Shown piece after piece: positions 8,173-16,005 of a stretch of 32,478 bases of DNA. How positions within the stretch are numbered: position 1 is the stretch's first letter; each line of letters opens with the position of its first letter. Below the pieces are notes generated by a model. That model did not search any database. It was not told the DNA's origin and was given only the letters and a program-made list of their open reading frames with translations. A program made the translations under genes and the position numbers. Source of the DNA: Cellulomonas algicola (GTDB lineage: Bacteria > Actinomycetota > Actinomycetes > Actinomycetales > Cellulomonadaceae); contig NZ_BHYL01000107.1 in the NCBI RefSeq assembly GCF_003851725.1, positions 1-32,478 on the forward strand. Reading direction: 5' to 3'.

Positions 8173-8828
8173 GCGGCGTGCTGCGCGACCTCGCGCACCG
8201 GCCCGTCCGTCGCCTCGTCCAGCTGTTCGCCGGCGTCGTGCTCTACGCGGTGTCGATCGCGCTCGTCGTGCACGCCGGGCAGGGGAGCATGCCGTGGGAC
8301 GTCCTCACGCAGGGGATCGCCCACCGCACCGGCCTGTCGTTCGGCACGATCACGCTGCTCACGAGCGTCGCGGTGCTGCTGTGCTGGTGGCCGCTGCGCC
8401 AGCGGCCCGGGATCGGGACCGTGGCGAACGTCCTCGTCATCGGCCTGCTCGTCGACCCGGTGCTCGCGCTGCTCGACCGCCTGCCCGACCCGTTGCCGCT
8501 CGCGGTGGCGATCGCGATGGCGGTGACCGGCATCGTGCTCAACGGCGTCGCGACGGGTCTCTACGTCGGCGCCCGCCTCGGCCCCGGCCCGCGCGACGGG
8601 CTCATGACCGGGCTCGTGGCGCGCACCGGGAGGTCCGTCCGGCTCGTCCGCACCAGCATCGAGGTGGCCGTCGTCTCCGTCGGCTGGGTGCTCGGCGGCA
8701 CCGTCGGCTGGGCCACGCTCGGCTACGCGCTCGGCGTCGGCCCGCTCGCGCAGGTCTTCCTGCGCCTGTTCACCGTCCCGCTCGACGACCCCGCACCCGA
8801 GCCGACCGCGGAGCCGGTCCCCGCCTGA
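8169..8828 (+). CDS. YczE/YyaS/YitT-like membrane protein
   Basis: 219 residues with about five predicted membrane segments (roughly residues 18-38, 52-72, 80-100, 112-135 and 160-190). The family-type motifs are GQGSMPWDVLTQGIA near the N-terminus and LGPGPRDGLMTGL in the middle. In Bacillus, YczE is linked to lipopeptide production, but transport substrates of the family are unknown. GTG start at 8169, coupled by GTGA to the 63-residue protein. Its divergent MocR-type neighbour and the shared operator suggest that PLP- or amine-responsive regulation controls its expression. The C-terminus is Pro/Glu-rich and probably cytoplasmic. A strong stem-loop follows. Confidence 0.85.
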   Translation: MSGVLRDLAHRPVRRLVQLFAGVVLYAVSIALVVHAGQGSMPWDVLTQGIAHRTGLSFGTITLLTSVAVLLCWWPLRQRPGIGTVANVLVIGLLVDPVLALLDRLPDPLPLAVAIAMAVTGIVLNGVATGLYVGARLGPGPRDGLMTGLVARTGRSVRLVRTSIEVAVVSVGWVLGGTVGWATLGYALGVGPLAQVFLRLFTVPLDDPAPEPTAEPVPA

Positions 8829-8832
8829 CGCG

Positions 8833-8877
8833 ACGGTGCCCCGCCCTGCCCGGAGACCGGGGAGGACGGGGCACCGT
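8833..8877. terminator. Terminator between convergent yczE-like and aldo/keto reductase genes
   Basis: ACGGTGCCCCG (8833-8843) pairs with CGGGGCACCGT (8867-8877), an 11-bp perfect stem. An inner GC-rich part (around CCCGG / CCGGG) extends the pairing. It can serve both strands. Confidence 0.7.
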
Positions 8878-8906
8878 GCGTGCCGGCTCGCGTCGGCGCA
8901 GCGTCG

Positions 8907-9917
8907 TCAGCGCGACGCGGGCGACGACTTCGCGGTCTCCGCGGGGTCGGTGACGACCGAGTCGCCCAGGACCTCGTCGATCCGGGCCATCAGCTCGGCG
9001 GGGATCTCGACGCCGGAGGCCTTGACGTTCTCCGCGACCTGCTCGGGACGCGACGCACCGATGATCGCGGACGCCACGTTCGGGTTCTGCAGCACCCACG
9101 CGATCGCGAGCTGCGCCATCGTCAGGCCGAGCTCGTCGGCGACGGGCCGCAGGTCCTGCACGCGGGCGAGCGTGTCCTCCTGCTCGAGGAAGCGCCCGAT
9201 CATGCGCGCGCCGCCCTTCTCGTCCGTCGCGCGCGACCCCGCGGGGGCCGGCTGACCCGGCTTGTACTTGCCGGTGAGCACGCCCTGCGCGACGGGCGAC
9301 CAGACGATCTGCGACAGCCCGAGCTCCTGCGACGCCGGGACGACCTCGCCCTCGATGACGCGCCACAGCGCGGAGTACTGCGGCTGGTTGGACACGAGCC
9401 GGAAGCCGAGGTCCTGCGCGAGCGCCTGCCCGGCGCGGATCTGGTCCGCGGTCCACTCGCTCACGCCGATGTAGAGCGCCTTGCCCTGACGGACGACGTG
9501 CGCGAACGCCTCCATCGTCTCCTCGAGCGGCGTCGCGTGGTCGTAGCGGTGCGCCTGGTACAGGTCGACGTAGTCGGTCTGCAGCCGCTCGAGCGAGCCG
9601 TCGATCGACTCGAGGATGTGCTTGCGCGACAGGCCCGAGTCGTTGGCGCCGCGCGGACCCGTCGGCCAGTAGACCTTGGTGAAGATCTCGAGGCTCTGGC
9701 GGCGCTCGCCCTTCAGCGCCTCGCCGAGGACCGACTCCGCGACGGTGTTCGCGTAGACGTCGGCGGTGTCGAACGTCGTGATGCCCGCGTCGAGCGCGGC
9801 GCGCACGCAGGCCGTCGCGGTGTCGTTCTCGACCTGCGAGCCGTGCGTGAGCCAGTTGCCGTAGGTGATCTCGGTGATCTTGAGGCCGGATCGGCCCAGG
9901 TGGCGGTAGTTGACCAT
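8907..9917 (-). CDS. Aldo/keto reductase
   Basis: NADPH-dependent oxidoreductase with a TIM-barrel fold, 336 residues. It opens with MVNYRHLGRSGLKITEITYG, typical of the potassium-channel-beta-like subgroup. The catalytic tetrad is visible: Asp and Tyr in TFDTADVYANT, Lys in FTKVYW and His in YQAHRYD. The NADPH-binding C-terminal motif is present as IIGASRPEQV. The substrate cannot be read from the sequence. ATG at 9917; a TAGGGT box lies 7 nt before it and no Shine-Dalgarno is seen. It is on the same strand as, and 64 nt downstream of, the DUF3043 gene but appears to have its own promoter. Confidence 0.92.
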   Translation of the reverse strand: MVNYRHLGRSGLKITEITYGNWLTHGSQVENDTATACVRAALDAGITTFDTADVYANTVAESVLGEALKGERRQSLEIFTKVYWPTGPRGANDSGLSRKHILESIDGSLERLQTDYVDLYQAHRYDHATPLEETMEAFAHVVRQGKALYIGVSEWTADQIRAGQALAQDLGFRLVSNQPQYSALWRVIEGEVVPASQELGLSQIVWSPVAQGVLTGKYKPGQPAPAGSRATDEKGGARMIGRFLEQEDTLARVQDLRPVADELGLTMAQLAIAWVLQNPNVASAIIGASRPEQVAENVKASGVEIPAELMARIDEVLGDSVVTDPAETAKSSPASR

Positions 9918-9924
9918 GCGATCA

Positions 9925-9930
9925 ACCCTA
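9925..9930 (-). promoter_or_regulatory. -10 box TAGGGT before the aldo/keto reductase
   Basis: On the minus strand TAGGGT is followed by 7 nt and the ATG at 9917, consistent with a leaderless transcript. Confidence 0.45.
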
Positions 9931-9981
9931 CGTCCGTCACCGGACCCTGCCGCGCGGGCCGGTCGCGGCCGGGTCGACGCG

Positions 9982-10581
9982 TCAGGCGGGCTTCTGCCCG
10001 TGCTTGACCTGCGGCTTCGGCATGCGCGACGGCCGGATCTGGAACGCGCGCAGGACGCCGTACATCGCGGTGCCGCGGACCACGGCCTTCTCGCCGAACT
10101 TGGCGATCAGCCGCTTCTTGAGGCCGCGCCACAGCAGCCACCCGTCGACGATCGCGGCGAGCACGTACACGTACAGCGCGACGATCACGTAGAACGCGAA
10201 CACGGGCGCCGTCTGCGCGAGCGCGAACTGCGCGACGAGCGCGACGGCCGCGACGGGGAGGAACAGCTCGCCGAGGCTCCACCGGGCGTCCACCCAGTCG
10301 CGCACGTAGCGACGGACGGGACCGCGGTCCTTGGCCGGCATGAAGCGCTCGTCGCCGGTCTGCATGGCCTTGTACTCGCGGTCGCGCTGCTCGCGCTGCG
10401 CCGCCCGGGCGGCCTTCGACGCGGCCTTGCGGTCCTGCGGCACGAGGGGACGCTTGTTGGCGGCCTGCGCCTCCTTGCGCTTGGGCGTGGGGCGTCCCTT
10501 GCCGCCGGGGAGGTCGGGGGTCGGAGCCGACTCCACGAGGCCGGGGATCTCGTTCACGGGCTCCTTGCTGCGTCCGAACAC
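9982..10581 (-). CDS. DUF3043 family membrane protein
   Basis: 199 residues. The first 100 are hydrophilic and rich in Lys, Arg and Ala (QDRKAASKAARAAQREQRDR). They contain the segment FMPAKDRGPVRRYVRDWVDA, which I associate with DUF3043. Two predicted membrane helices follow (about 108-128 and 132-152), then a basic C-terminal tail with GTAMYGVLRAFQIRPSRMPKP. Function unknown; the family is near-universal in actinobacteria (Rv2206 is the mycobacterial member, from memory). GTG start at 10581, with TACCCT 6 nt upstream. Divergent from the M20 peptidase, with only 32 nt between their starts, so the two promoters overlap back to back. Confidence 0.87.
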   Translation of the reverse strand: MFGRSKEPVNEIPGLVESAPTPDLPGGKGRPTPKRKEAQAANKRPLVPQDRKAASKAARAAQREQRDREYKAMQTGDERFMPAKDRGPVRRYVRDWVDARWSLGELFLPVAAVALVAQFALAQTAPVFAFYVIVALYVYVLAAIVDGWLLWRGLKKRLIAKFGEKAVVRGTAMYGVLRAFQIRPSRMPKPQVKHGQKPA

Positions 10582-10587
10582 CCCCTC

Positions 10588-10593
10588 AGGGTA
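10588..10593 (-). promoter_or_regulatory. -10 box TACCCT before the DUF3043 gene
   Basis: On the minus strand TACCCT is followed by GAGGGG and then the GTG at 10581. The purine run could alternatively act as a Shine-Dalgarno, but it abuts the start codon. Confidence 0.4.
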
Positions 10594-10599
10594 GTCGAG

Positions 10600-10605
10600 T
10601 ACCGT
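10600..10605 (+). promoter_or_regulatory. -10 box TACCGT before the M20 peptidase
   Basis: TACCGT, 8 nt, then the GTG at 10614. It lies only 7 bp from the divergent TACCCT box, so polymerases at the two promoters would compete. Confidence 0.4.
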
Positions 10606-10613
10606 GGCGATCC

Positions 10614-12017
10614 GTGACCGACCAGCGCGCTCCCGAGACCCCGACCGACCCCACCGCCCGCCTCGACGAGCTGCGCACGCGCACCGCGTCCGCGTTCGCG
10701 GGGATCCGCACGGACCTCGAGGCGCTGGTCCGCATCCCGAGCGTCTCGAACGCCGCGTTCGAGCAGGCCCACGTCCGGTCGAGCGCCGACGCGGTCGCCG
10801 ACCTGCTGCGCGGTGCCGGGCTCGACGAGGTCGACGTCCTCACCGTCACGACCGCCGACGGCCGCACCGGCGCCCCCGCGGTCGTCGCCCGCCGGCCCGC
10901 GCCCGCCGGTGCCCCCACGGTGCTGCTCTACGCGCACCACGACGTGCAGCCACCCGGTGACGCCGCCGCGTGGCAGACCGACCCCTTCGAGCCCACCGAG
11001 CGCGACGGGCGGCTGTTCGGCCGCGGTGCCGCGGACGACAAGGCGGGCGTCGTCGCGCACGTCGGCGCGCTGCGCGTGCTCGGCGACGAGCTGGGCGTCG
11101 GCGTGACGGTGTTCGTCGAGGGCGAGGAGGAGATCGGCTCGCCGACGTTCGCGGACTTCCTGCACGCGCACCGCGACCGGCTCGCGGCCGACGTCATCGT
11201 CGTCGCCGACTCGACCAACTGGTCGGTCGGCGTCCCGGGGCTCACGACGTCGCTGCGCGGGCTCGTCGACTGCACGGTCGAGGTCGAGGTGCTCACGCAC
11301 GCGGTCCACTCGGGCATGTACGGCGGCCCGGTGCTCGACGCCGTGACGCTCCTCGCGCGGCTCGTGGCGACGCTGCACGACGACGCGGGCGACGTCGCGG
11401 TCGCGGGCCTCGTGCACGCGCCCGACCCGGCGGTCGAGCTCGACGAGGAGCAGCTGCGCGCCGACGCGGGCGTGCTGGGCGGTGTGCGCCTCGCGGGCAC
11501 CGGTCCGATCACCGCGCGCCTGTGGACGCGTCCGGCCATCTCCGTCATCGGGTTCGACGCGCCTGCCGTCGCGACCGCGTCGAACACCATCACGCCGCGC
11601 GCGGCCGCGAAGCTGTCGATGCGCATCGCGCCCGGGCAGGACCCCGTCGCGGCGATGGCCGCGCTGCGCGCCCACCTCGAGGAGCACGCGCCGTTCGGGG
11701 CGCGCGTCACCGTGACGGACGGGGAGAAGGGGCGGCCGTTCCTCGCGCCCGCCGACACGCCCGGCATGCGCGCCGCGCGTCGGGCGTTCGGCGAGGCGTG
11801 GGGCACCGAGCCGGTCGACATCGGCGTCGGCGGGTCGATCCCGTTCATCGCGGACCTGCTCGAGGTCTACCCCGACGCGCAGATCCTCGTCACGGGCGTC
11901 GAGGACCCGGACAGCCGCGCGCACGGCGCGAACGAGTCGGTGCACCTCGGCGAGCTCGAGAAGGTCGTCCTGGCCGAGGCGCTGCTGCTCGACCACCTGG
12001 CCCGCGGCGCGTCCTGA
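10614..12017 (+). CDS. M20 family dipeptidase/metallopeptidase
   Basis: 467-residue zinc-dependent hydrolase of the dipeptidase/carnosinase-like M20 group. Metal and catalytic residues are visible in order: His/Asp in LLYAHHDVQP, bridging Asp in FGRGAADDKAG, the catalytic and metal Glu pair in VFVEGEEEIGSP, Asp in VIVVADS and the last His in AHGANESVHL. The lid/dimerisation domain sits between about residues 215 and 340, with the HSGMYGGPVLDA motif. No signal peptide, so it is cytosolic; it probably cleaves dipeptides or N-acyl amino acids. GTG start at 10614. It stands alone and is followed by a strong terminator. Confidence 0.93.
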   Translation: MTDQRAPETPTDPTARLDELRTRTASAFAGIRTDLEALVRIPSVSNAAFEQAHVRSSADAVADLLRGAGLDEVDVLTVTTADGRTGAPAVVARRPAPAGAPTVLLYAHHDVQPPGDAAAWQTDPFEPTERDGRLFGRGAADDKAGVVAHVGALRVLGDELGVGVTVFVEGEEEIGSPTFADFLHAHRDRLAADVIVVADSTNWSVGVPGLTTSLRGLVDCTVEVEVLTHAVHSGMYGGPVLDAVTLLARLVATLHDDAGDVAVAGLVHAPDPAVELDEEQLRADAGVLGGVRLAGTGPITARLWTRPAISVIGFDAPAVATASNTITPRAAAKLSMRIAPGQDPVAAMAALRAHLEEHAPFGARVTVTDGEKGRPFLAPADTPGMRAARRAFGEAWGTEPVDIGVGGSIPFIADLLEVYPDAQILVTGVEDPDSRAHGANESVHLGELEKVVLAEALLLDHLARGAS

Positions 12018-12028
12018 CACGCGACGCC

Positions 12029-12064
12029 CGTCCGGAGACGCCCTGATCGGGGCGTCACCGGACG
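12029..12064 (+). terminator. Terminator after the M20 peptidase
   Basis: Stem CGTCCGG-A-GACGCCC, loop around TGATC, then GGGCGTC-A-CCGGACG. Fourteen pairs with one internal A/A mismatch, 12 nt after the stop codon; it may also serve the convergent thioesterase gene. Confidence 0.75.
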
Positions 12065-12147
12065 GACGGCACCGGGACGGGCCTCAGCAGGTCGCGGCGC
12101 CGCGGTGCGAGGGCTGCGGGTGGGGGGACGTCGGGACGGGTGCCGCG

Positions 12148-12678
12148 TCAGGCGCGGTGGGCCACGTCGACCGCGGCCGCCCAGGCGGCGACGTCGTCGG
12201 GCAGCTCGGGTGCCTCGACGTGCTCACCCGCGAGGAGCTCGACCACGTCGGGGGCGGGGATCCGCCGGCCGTCGCGCGCGAGGAACCGCCCCGCGACGAC
12301 GCCCCGCGCGATGTGCTGGTCACCGCGCGCGAACGACTGCTCGAGGTAGCAGACGCGCTCGTCCCAGCCGAGCACGCGCGTCGTGACGGTGAACCGCTGG
12401 CCGAGCGTGAGCGACCGCCGGTACTTGACCGTGGACGCGGCGACGACCGGGTACCAGCCGTGCTCGGCGAGCAGCCGGTATCCGCCGAGGTCGGCGATGA
12501 AGTTCGCGCGCGCGACGTCCATCATCTGCAGGTAGACGCCGTTGTTGACGTGCCGGTAGAGGTCCAGGTCGCCCGGGTGCACGCGCATCGTCGTCACCGA
12601 CGGGGAGAACAGCGTCTGCCCCGGGACCGCGGGTCGGGGGCGGAACGTGGCGAAGGCGAGCTGGAGCGTCCGGGTCAC
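12148..12678 (-). CDS. Hotdog-fold acyl-CoA thioesterase (THEM6-like)
   Basis: 176 residues with one hotdog domain. The signature DLDLYRHVNNGVYLQMMDVA (about residues 37-56) contains the Asp and the HVNNG turn seen in 4-hydroxybenzoyl-CoA thioesterase relatives. VKYRRSLTLGQRFTV and DERVCYLEQSFARGDQ follow as the central strands. It probably hydrolyses an acyl-CoA in the cytosol; the chain length cannot be told. GTG at 12678 is supported by a TAACAT -10 box exactly 6 nt upstream. That box overlaps a perfect 12-bp palindrome, so the gene is probably repressed by a dimeric regulator not encoded next to it. It lies 53 nt downstream of the DJ-1-like gene on the same strand. Confidence 0.87.
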   Translation of the reverse strand: MTRTLQLAFATFRPRPAVPGQTLFSPSVTTMRVHPGDLDLYRHVNNGVYLQMMDVARANFIADLGGYRLLAEHGWYPVVAASTVKYRRSLTLGQRFTVTTRVLGWDERVCYLEQSFARGDQHIARGVVAGRFLARDGRRIPAPDVVELLAGEHVEAPELPDDVAAWAAAVDVAHRA

Positions 12679-12684
12679 GACGCG

Positions 12685-12690
12685 ATGTTA
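12685..12690 (-). promoter_or_regulatory. -10 box TAACAT before the thioesterase
   Basis: On the minus strand TAACAT, then 6 nt, then the GTG at 12678. This is one of the best -10 matches in the window. Confidence 0.55.
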
Positions 12691-12700
12691 CTCATGAGTA
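12689..12700. promoter_or_regulatory. 12-bp palindromic operator TACTCATGAGTA
   Basis: A perfect palindrome overlapping the first bases of the TAACAT -10 box of the thioesterase gene. A protein bound here would block that promoter. TetR- or MarR-type regulators use sites of this kind; the actual regulator is unknown. Confidence 0.6.
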
Positions 12701-12731
12701 GCAAAGCCGGTCGTCGGGTGCCGGACGCCGG

Positions 12732-13331
12732 TCACACCGGGGGAGCAGGGTCGTACTGGATGCCCCGCCGGACGCCTCGGGCGGCCTCCACCGAGTCGAG
12801 CCGCGCCACCAGGTGGAGCGCCATGTCGATGCCCGCCGACACGCCCGCCGACGTCACGACGTCGCCGTCGTCGACGAACCGCGCCTCGGTGTCCGGCAGG
12901 ACGCTCGGGTCGATCGCCGCGAGCTCGTCGAACGCCGCCCAGTGCGTCGTCGCCGGCCGCCCGGCCAGCAGCCCGGCGGCCGCGAGCACCAGCGCACCGG
13001 TGCACACGCTCGTGACCAGCGGGGTCGTCGCCCGGACGCCGCGCAGCCACTCGAGGTGCTCGGAGTCGGCCGCGAGCGGGCGCGTCCCCGCACCGCCCGG
13101 GTACACGAGCACGTGCAGCGGGCCGACCTCCTCGGCAGAGGTGTCGGGCACCAGGCCCAGGCCCTTCGCGCAGCGCACGCCCGCACCGTCGGCCGAGAAC
13201 GTCACGACCTCGGGGTGCAGGGGCGAGTGGGCCGCCCACGACGACAGCACGTCGAACGGCCCCACGACGTCGAGCTCCTCGGCTCCGTCGAAGACGAAGA
13301 TGCCGATCCGCAGGTGGTGGCCGGTGTTCAC
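12732..13331 (-). CDS. DJ-1/PfpI family protein, isonitrile hydratase-like
   Basis: 199 residues with the flavodoxin-like DJ-1/PfpI fold. It begins RIGIFVFDGAEELDVVGPFD. The nucleophile-elbow cysteine is in SVCTGALVLAAAG (about residue 110), followed by RPATTHWAAFDEL and TSAGVSAGIDMALHLV. The GIQYDPAPP ending resembles isonitrile hydratase and the N-terminal half of GlxA-type AraC regulators. No DNA-binding domain is attached, so it is a stand-alone protein, probably a hydratase, glyoxalase-like enzyme or sensor. It starts 6 nt after the nadA stop on the same strand and is therefore cotranscribed with nadA, an unusual partner. Confidence 0.87.
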   Translation of the reverse strand: MNTGHHLRIGIFVFDGAEELDVVGPFDVLSSWAAHSPLHPEVVTFSADGAGVRCAKGLGLVPDTSAEEVGPLHVLVYPGGAGTRPLAADSEHLEWLRGVRATTPLVTSVCTGALVLAAAGLLAGRPATTHWAAFDELAAIDPSVLPDTEARFVDDGDVVTSAGVSAGIDMALHLVARLDSVEAARGVRRGIQYDPAPPV

Positions 13332-13337
13332 GGGAGC

Positions 13338-14537
13338 TCAGTAGCCCGGCAGCGCCAGCATCTGGTCGAGCGCCACCCGCGCCCAGTGCGCGTCGTCCGC
13401 GTCGACCACGATCCGGTTCGGCACGCGGCCCGCGGCGAGCGACTCCATCGCCCACACCAGGTGCGGGAGGTCGATGCGGTTCATCGTCGAGCAGAAGCAC
13501 ACCGTCGAGTCGAGGTAGTGGACCTGCTTGTCCGGGTGCGCGTTCGCCAGGCGGCGGACCAGGTTGAGCTCGGTGCCGACCGCCCACGACGTTCCCGGCT
13601 CGGCCGCGTCGAGCGCCTTGATGATGTACTCCGTCGAGCCCACCATGTCCGCCGCGGTGACGACCTCGTGCTTGCACTCGGGGTGCACGAGCACCGTGAC
13701 GTCCGGGACGGCCGCACGGATGTCCGTGACGTTGCGCGCCGAGAAGCGGCCGTGCACCGAGCAGTGCCCGCGCCACAGGATCATGCGCGCGTCCTTGAGC
13801 TGCTGCGCCGTCAGGCCGCCGTTCGGCTTGCGCGGGTCGAACACGACGCAGTCGTCGAGCGACAGGCCGAGCTGCAGCACCGCGGTGTTCCGGCCGAGGT
13901 GCTGGTCCGGCATGAACAGCACCTTGCCGGTGCCGTCGAGCCCGCCGACCTTGTCGAACGCCCAGCGCAGCGCGACGTGCGCGTTCGACGACGTGCACAC
14001 CGTGCCGCCGTGGCGCCCCGTGAACGCCTTGATGGCCGCCGTCGAGTTCATGTACGTGACCGGGACGGTGTCCTCGGCGACACCCGCGTCGACGAGCACG
14101 TCCCACGCGTCCTCGACCTGGTCGATCGCCGCCATGTCCGCCATCGAGCAGCCCGCCGCGAGGTCCGGGAGCACGACCTGCTGGCTGTTCGACGTGAGGA
14201 TGTCCGCGGACTCGGCCATGAAGTGCACGCCGCAGAAGATGACGAACTCCGCGTCGGGGCGGGCCGCGGCCTCGCGCGCGAGCTTGAAGGAGTCGCCCGT
14301 CACGTCGGCGAACGCGATGACCTCGTCGCGCTGGTAGTGGTGGCCGAGCACGAACGCGCGGTCACCGAGCGCGGCACGCGCGGCGCGCGCCCGCTCGACG
14401 AGGTCCGGGTCGCTCGGCGCCGGCAGGTCCCCGACGCACTCGACCCCGCGCTCCGAGGCGAGGTCGACGCCGCGGCCCAGCAGCAGCAGGGCCGAGGGTG
14501 CGGGCTCCGTGAAGGCGGCGGAGGTCGTCAGCGTCAC
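13338..14537 (-). CDS. nadA: Quinolinate synthase
   Basis: [4Fe-4S] enzyme that condenses iminoaspartate with dihydroxyacetone phosphate to quinolinate in NAD synthesis. 399 residues. The three cluster cysteines appear in the conserved positions: IFCGVHFMAESADIL, WRGHCSVHGRFS and STVCFCSTMNRIDL. Substrate-binding motifs include LGHHYQRDEVIAFAD, GDSFKLAR, YMNSTAAIKA and HPECKHEV. GTG at 14537 was chosen because it gives the normal length and lies 8 nt downstream of GAGGA; a much longer open frame upstream is antisense to the glycerate kinase. nadB and nadC are not adjacent; the DJ-1-like gene follows instead. The enzyme would depend on Fe-S assembly such as the ErpA-like protein nearby. Confidence 0.96.
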   Translation of the reverse strand: MTLTTSAAFTEPAPSALLLLGRGVDLASERGVECVGDLPAPSDPDLVERARAARAALGDRAFVLGHHYQRDEVIAFADVTGDSFKLAREAAARPDAEFVIFCGVHFMAESADILTSNSQQVVLPDLAAGCSMADMAAIDQVEDAWDVLVDAGVAEDTVPVTYMNSTAAIKAFTGRHGGTVCTSSNAHVALRWAFDKVGGLDGTGKVLFMPDQHLGRNTAVLQLGLSLDDCVVFDPRKPNGGLTAQQLKDARMILWRGHCSVHGRFSARNVTDIRAAVPDVTVLVHPECKHEVVTAADMVGSTEYIIKALDAAEPGTSWAVGTELNLVRRLANAHPDKQVHYLDSTVCFCSTMNRIDLPHLVWAMESLAAGRVPNRIVVDADDAHWARVALDQMLALPGY

Positions 14538-14696
14538 GGGACCGATCCTCGCACACGGGCGTGCGCGCGAGCCCGGGACGTCCGACCGGTCGAACCGCAC
14601 CCGGGCACCCCGGTCGGTGCGCGGGCCGCCGTGCCGGGCGACGGCCCCCGTCGTGCCGCGCGAACGCACGGCCGTCGCGCGTGCCACCATGCCCGC

Positions 14697-15878
14697 GTGC
14701 GTGTCCTCGTCGCCCCCGACACCTTCGGCTCCGTCCTCACCGCCCGCGAGGTCGCGGCCACGATCGCCGACGGGTGGCGCGCGGCCGCGCCGCACGACGA
14801 CGTCGACGCCTGCCCGCTCGCCGACGGCGGCCCCGGGTTCGTCGACACGCTGCACGCCGCGCTCGGCGGGCAGACCGTGCCCGTGACCGTCACGGGCCCG
14901 CTCGGCGAGCCCGCGCCCGCGGTGCTGCTCCTGGTCGACGGTTCGAGCGGGCGCACCGCCTACGTCGAGTCCGCCCAGGCCATCGGCCTCCCGCTCGTCC
15001 CGCCCGAGCGGCGCGACCCGACGCGGACCACGACGTGCGGCGTCGGCGAGCTCCTGGTCGCCGCCCGCGAGGCCGGGGCGCGTCGCGTCGTGGTCGGCCT
15101 CGGCGGTTCGTCCACCAACGACGGCGGTGCCGGGATGCTCGTCGGCGCGGGCCTGGACGCGGCACCCGGGCGGCTCGACGCCGGCGGCGGGGCTCTCGCG
15201 GGGCTGCGTCCGGAGGAGCTCGGCGGCCTGCGGGCGCTCCGCGCCGCCTGGGCGGACGTCGACCTCGTCGCCGCGACCGACGTCGACGTCCCGCTCCTCG
15301 GGCTGCAGGGCGCGAGCGCGGGCTTCGCACCGCAGAAGGGCGCGACGCCCGAGCAGGCCCAGGCGCTCGAGCGCGCGCTCGCCGACCTCGCGCACGCCGC
15401 GACCACCGCGCTCGCCGACGACCTGCGTCCCGACCTGCTCGCCGGTGCACGCCCGTCGTCGGCCGCCGTACGCCTCACCGCGGCCCCCGGTGCCGGCGCG
15501 GCCGGCGGGCTCGGGTTCGGGCTGGCGCTCCTCGGCGCGCGCGTCGTGCCGGGCGCCGCGTTCGTCGCGGACCACGTCGGACTCGACGACCGGCTCGCCG
15601 CGAGCGACCTCGTCGTCACCGGTGAGGGCCGCTTCGACTGGCAGAGCCTGCACGGCAAGGTGGCCGCCCAGGTCGCCGAGCGCGCGCTCCGGCACGGTAT
15701 CCCCACCGTCGTCCTGGCGGGTGACGTGCAGGTCGGCCGGCGCGAGCTGTCCGCCGCGGGGATCACGGCGGCGTACGCGGTGGGGGAGACGCCCGAGGAG
15801 GTGCAGGCTGCGCTCGCCGACCCCGTCCGGACCCTGCGGGCACGCGCCGAGCGGGTCGCCCGGACGTGGTCGCGCTGA
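14697..15878 (+). CDS. Glycerate kinase (glycerate 2-kinase family)
   Basis: 393 residues of the GlxK/GarK family; phosphorylates D-glycerate with ATP. Typical features: VLVAPDTFGSVLTAREVA at the N-terminus, CPLADGGPGFVDTL, the glycine-rich GLGGSSTNDGGAGML, FAPQKGATPEQ and the C-terminal VVTGEGRFDWQSLHGKV. GTG at 14697 places the first beta strand directly at the start; ATG is not available in frame nearby. A CACCAT sequence lies 6 nt upstream, a weak -10 match in the same spacing as other genes here. Divergent from nadA. From memory the M. tuberculosis counterpart (Rv2205c) also adjoins an ErpA-like gene. Confidence 0.93.
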   Translation: MRVLVAPDTFGSVLTAREVAATIADGWRAAAPHDDVDACPLADGGPGFVDTLHAALGGQTVPVTVTGPLGEPAPAVLLLVDGSSGRTAYVESAQAIGLPLVPPERRDPTRTTTCGVGELLVAAREAGARRVVVGLGGSSTNDGGAGMLVGAGLDAAPGRLDAGGGALAGLRPEELGGLRALRAAWADVDLVAATDVDVPLLGLQGASAGFAPQKGATPEQAQALERALADLAHAATTALADDLRPDLLAGARPSSAAVRLTAAPGAGAAGGLGFGLALLGARVVPGAAFVADHVGLDDRLAASDLVVTGEGRFDWQSLHGKVAAQVAERALRHGIPTVVLAGDVQVGRRELSAAGITAAYAVGETPEEVQAALADPVRTLRARAERVARTWSR

Positions 15879-15890
15879 CGCCCGGGCGGT

Positions 15891-15919
15891 GCGGGCGGGC
15901 CGCGTACGACGACGCCCGC
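15891..15919 (+). terminator. Weak stem-loop after the glycerate kinase
   Basis: GCGGGCG (15891-15897) pairs with CGCCCGC (15913-15919) across a 15-nt loop, 13 nt after the stop. No T-run; it may be only a GC-rich coincidence. Confidence 0.35.
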
Positions 15920-15928
15920 GGACAGTCG

Positions 15929-15934
15929 TACCCT
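15929..15934 (+). promoter_or_regulatory. -10 candidate TACCCT before the ErpA-like gene
   Basis: TACCCT in the 127-nt gap upstream of 16006 would give a leader of about 65 nt. No clear -35 is seen. Confidence 0.3.
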
Positions 15935-16005
15935 GGACGGGAACAACGCGGCGCGCGACGCTGTTGCGCACCGTTGACGTGAGTTCCCCGGCACCAGGAG
16001 AGACG

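Noticed and set aside
12813-14696. N-terminal part of a 1021-codon frame ending with the glycerate kinase
   Set aside because: Only the part from 14697 resembles a protein family; the rest is antisense to nadA and the DJ-1-like gene.
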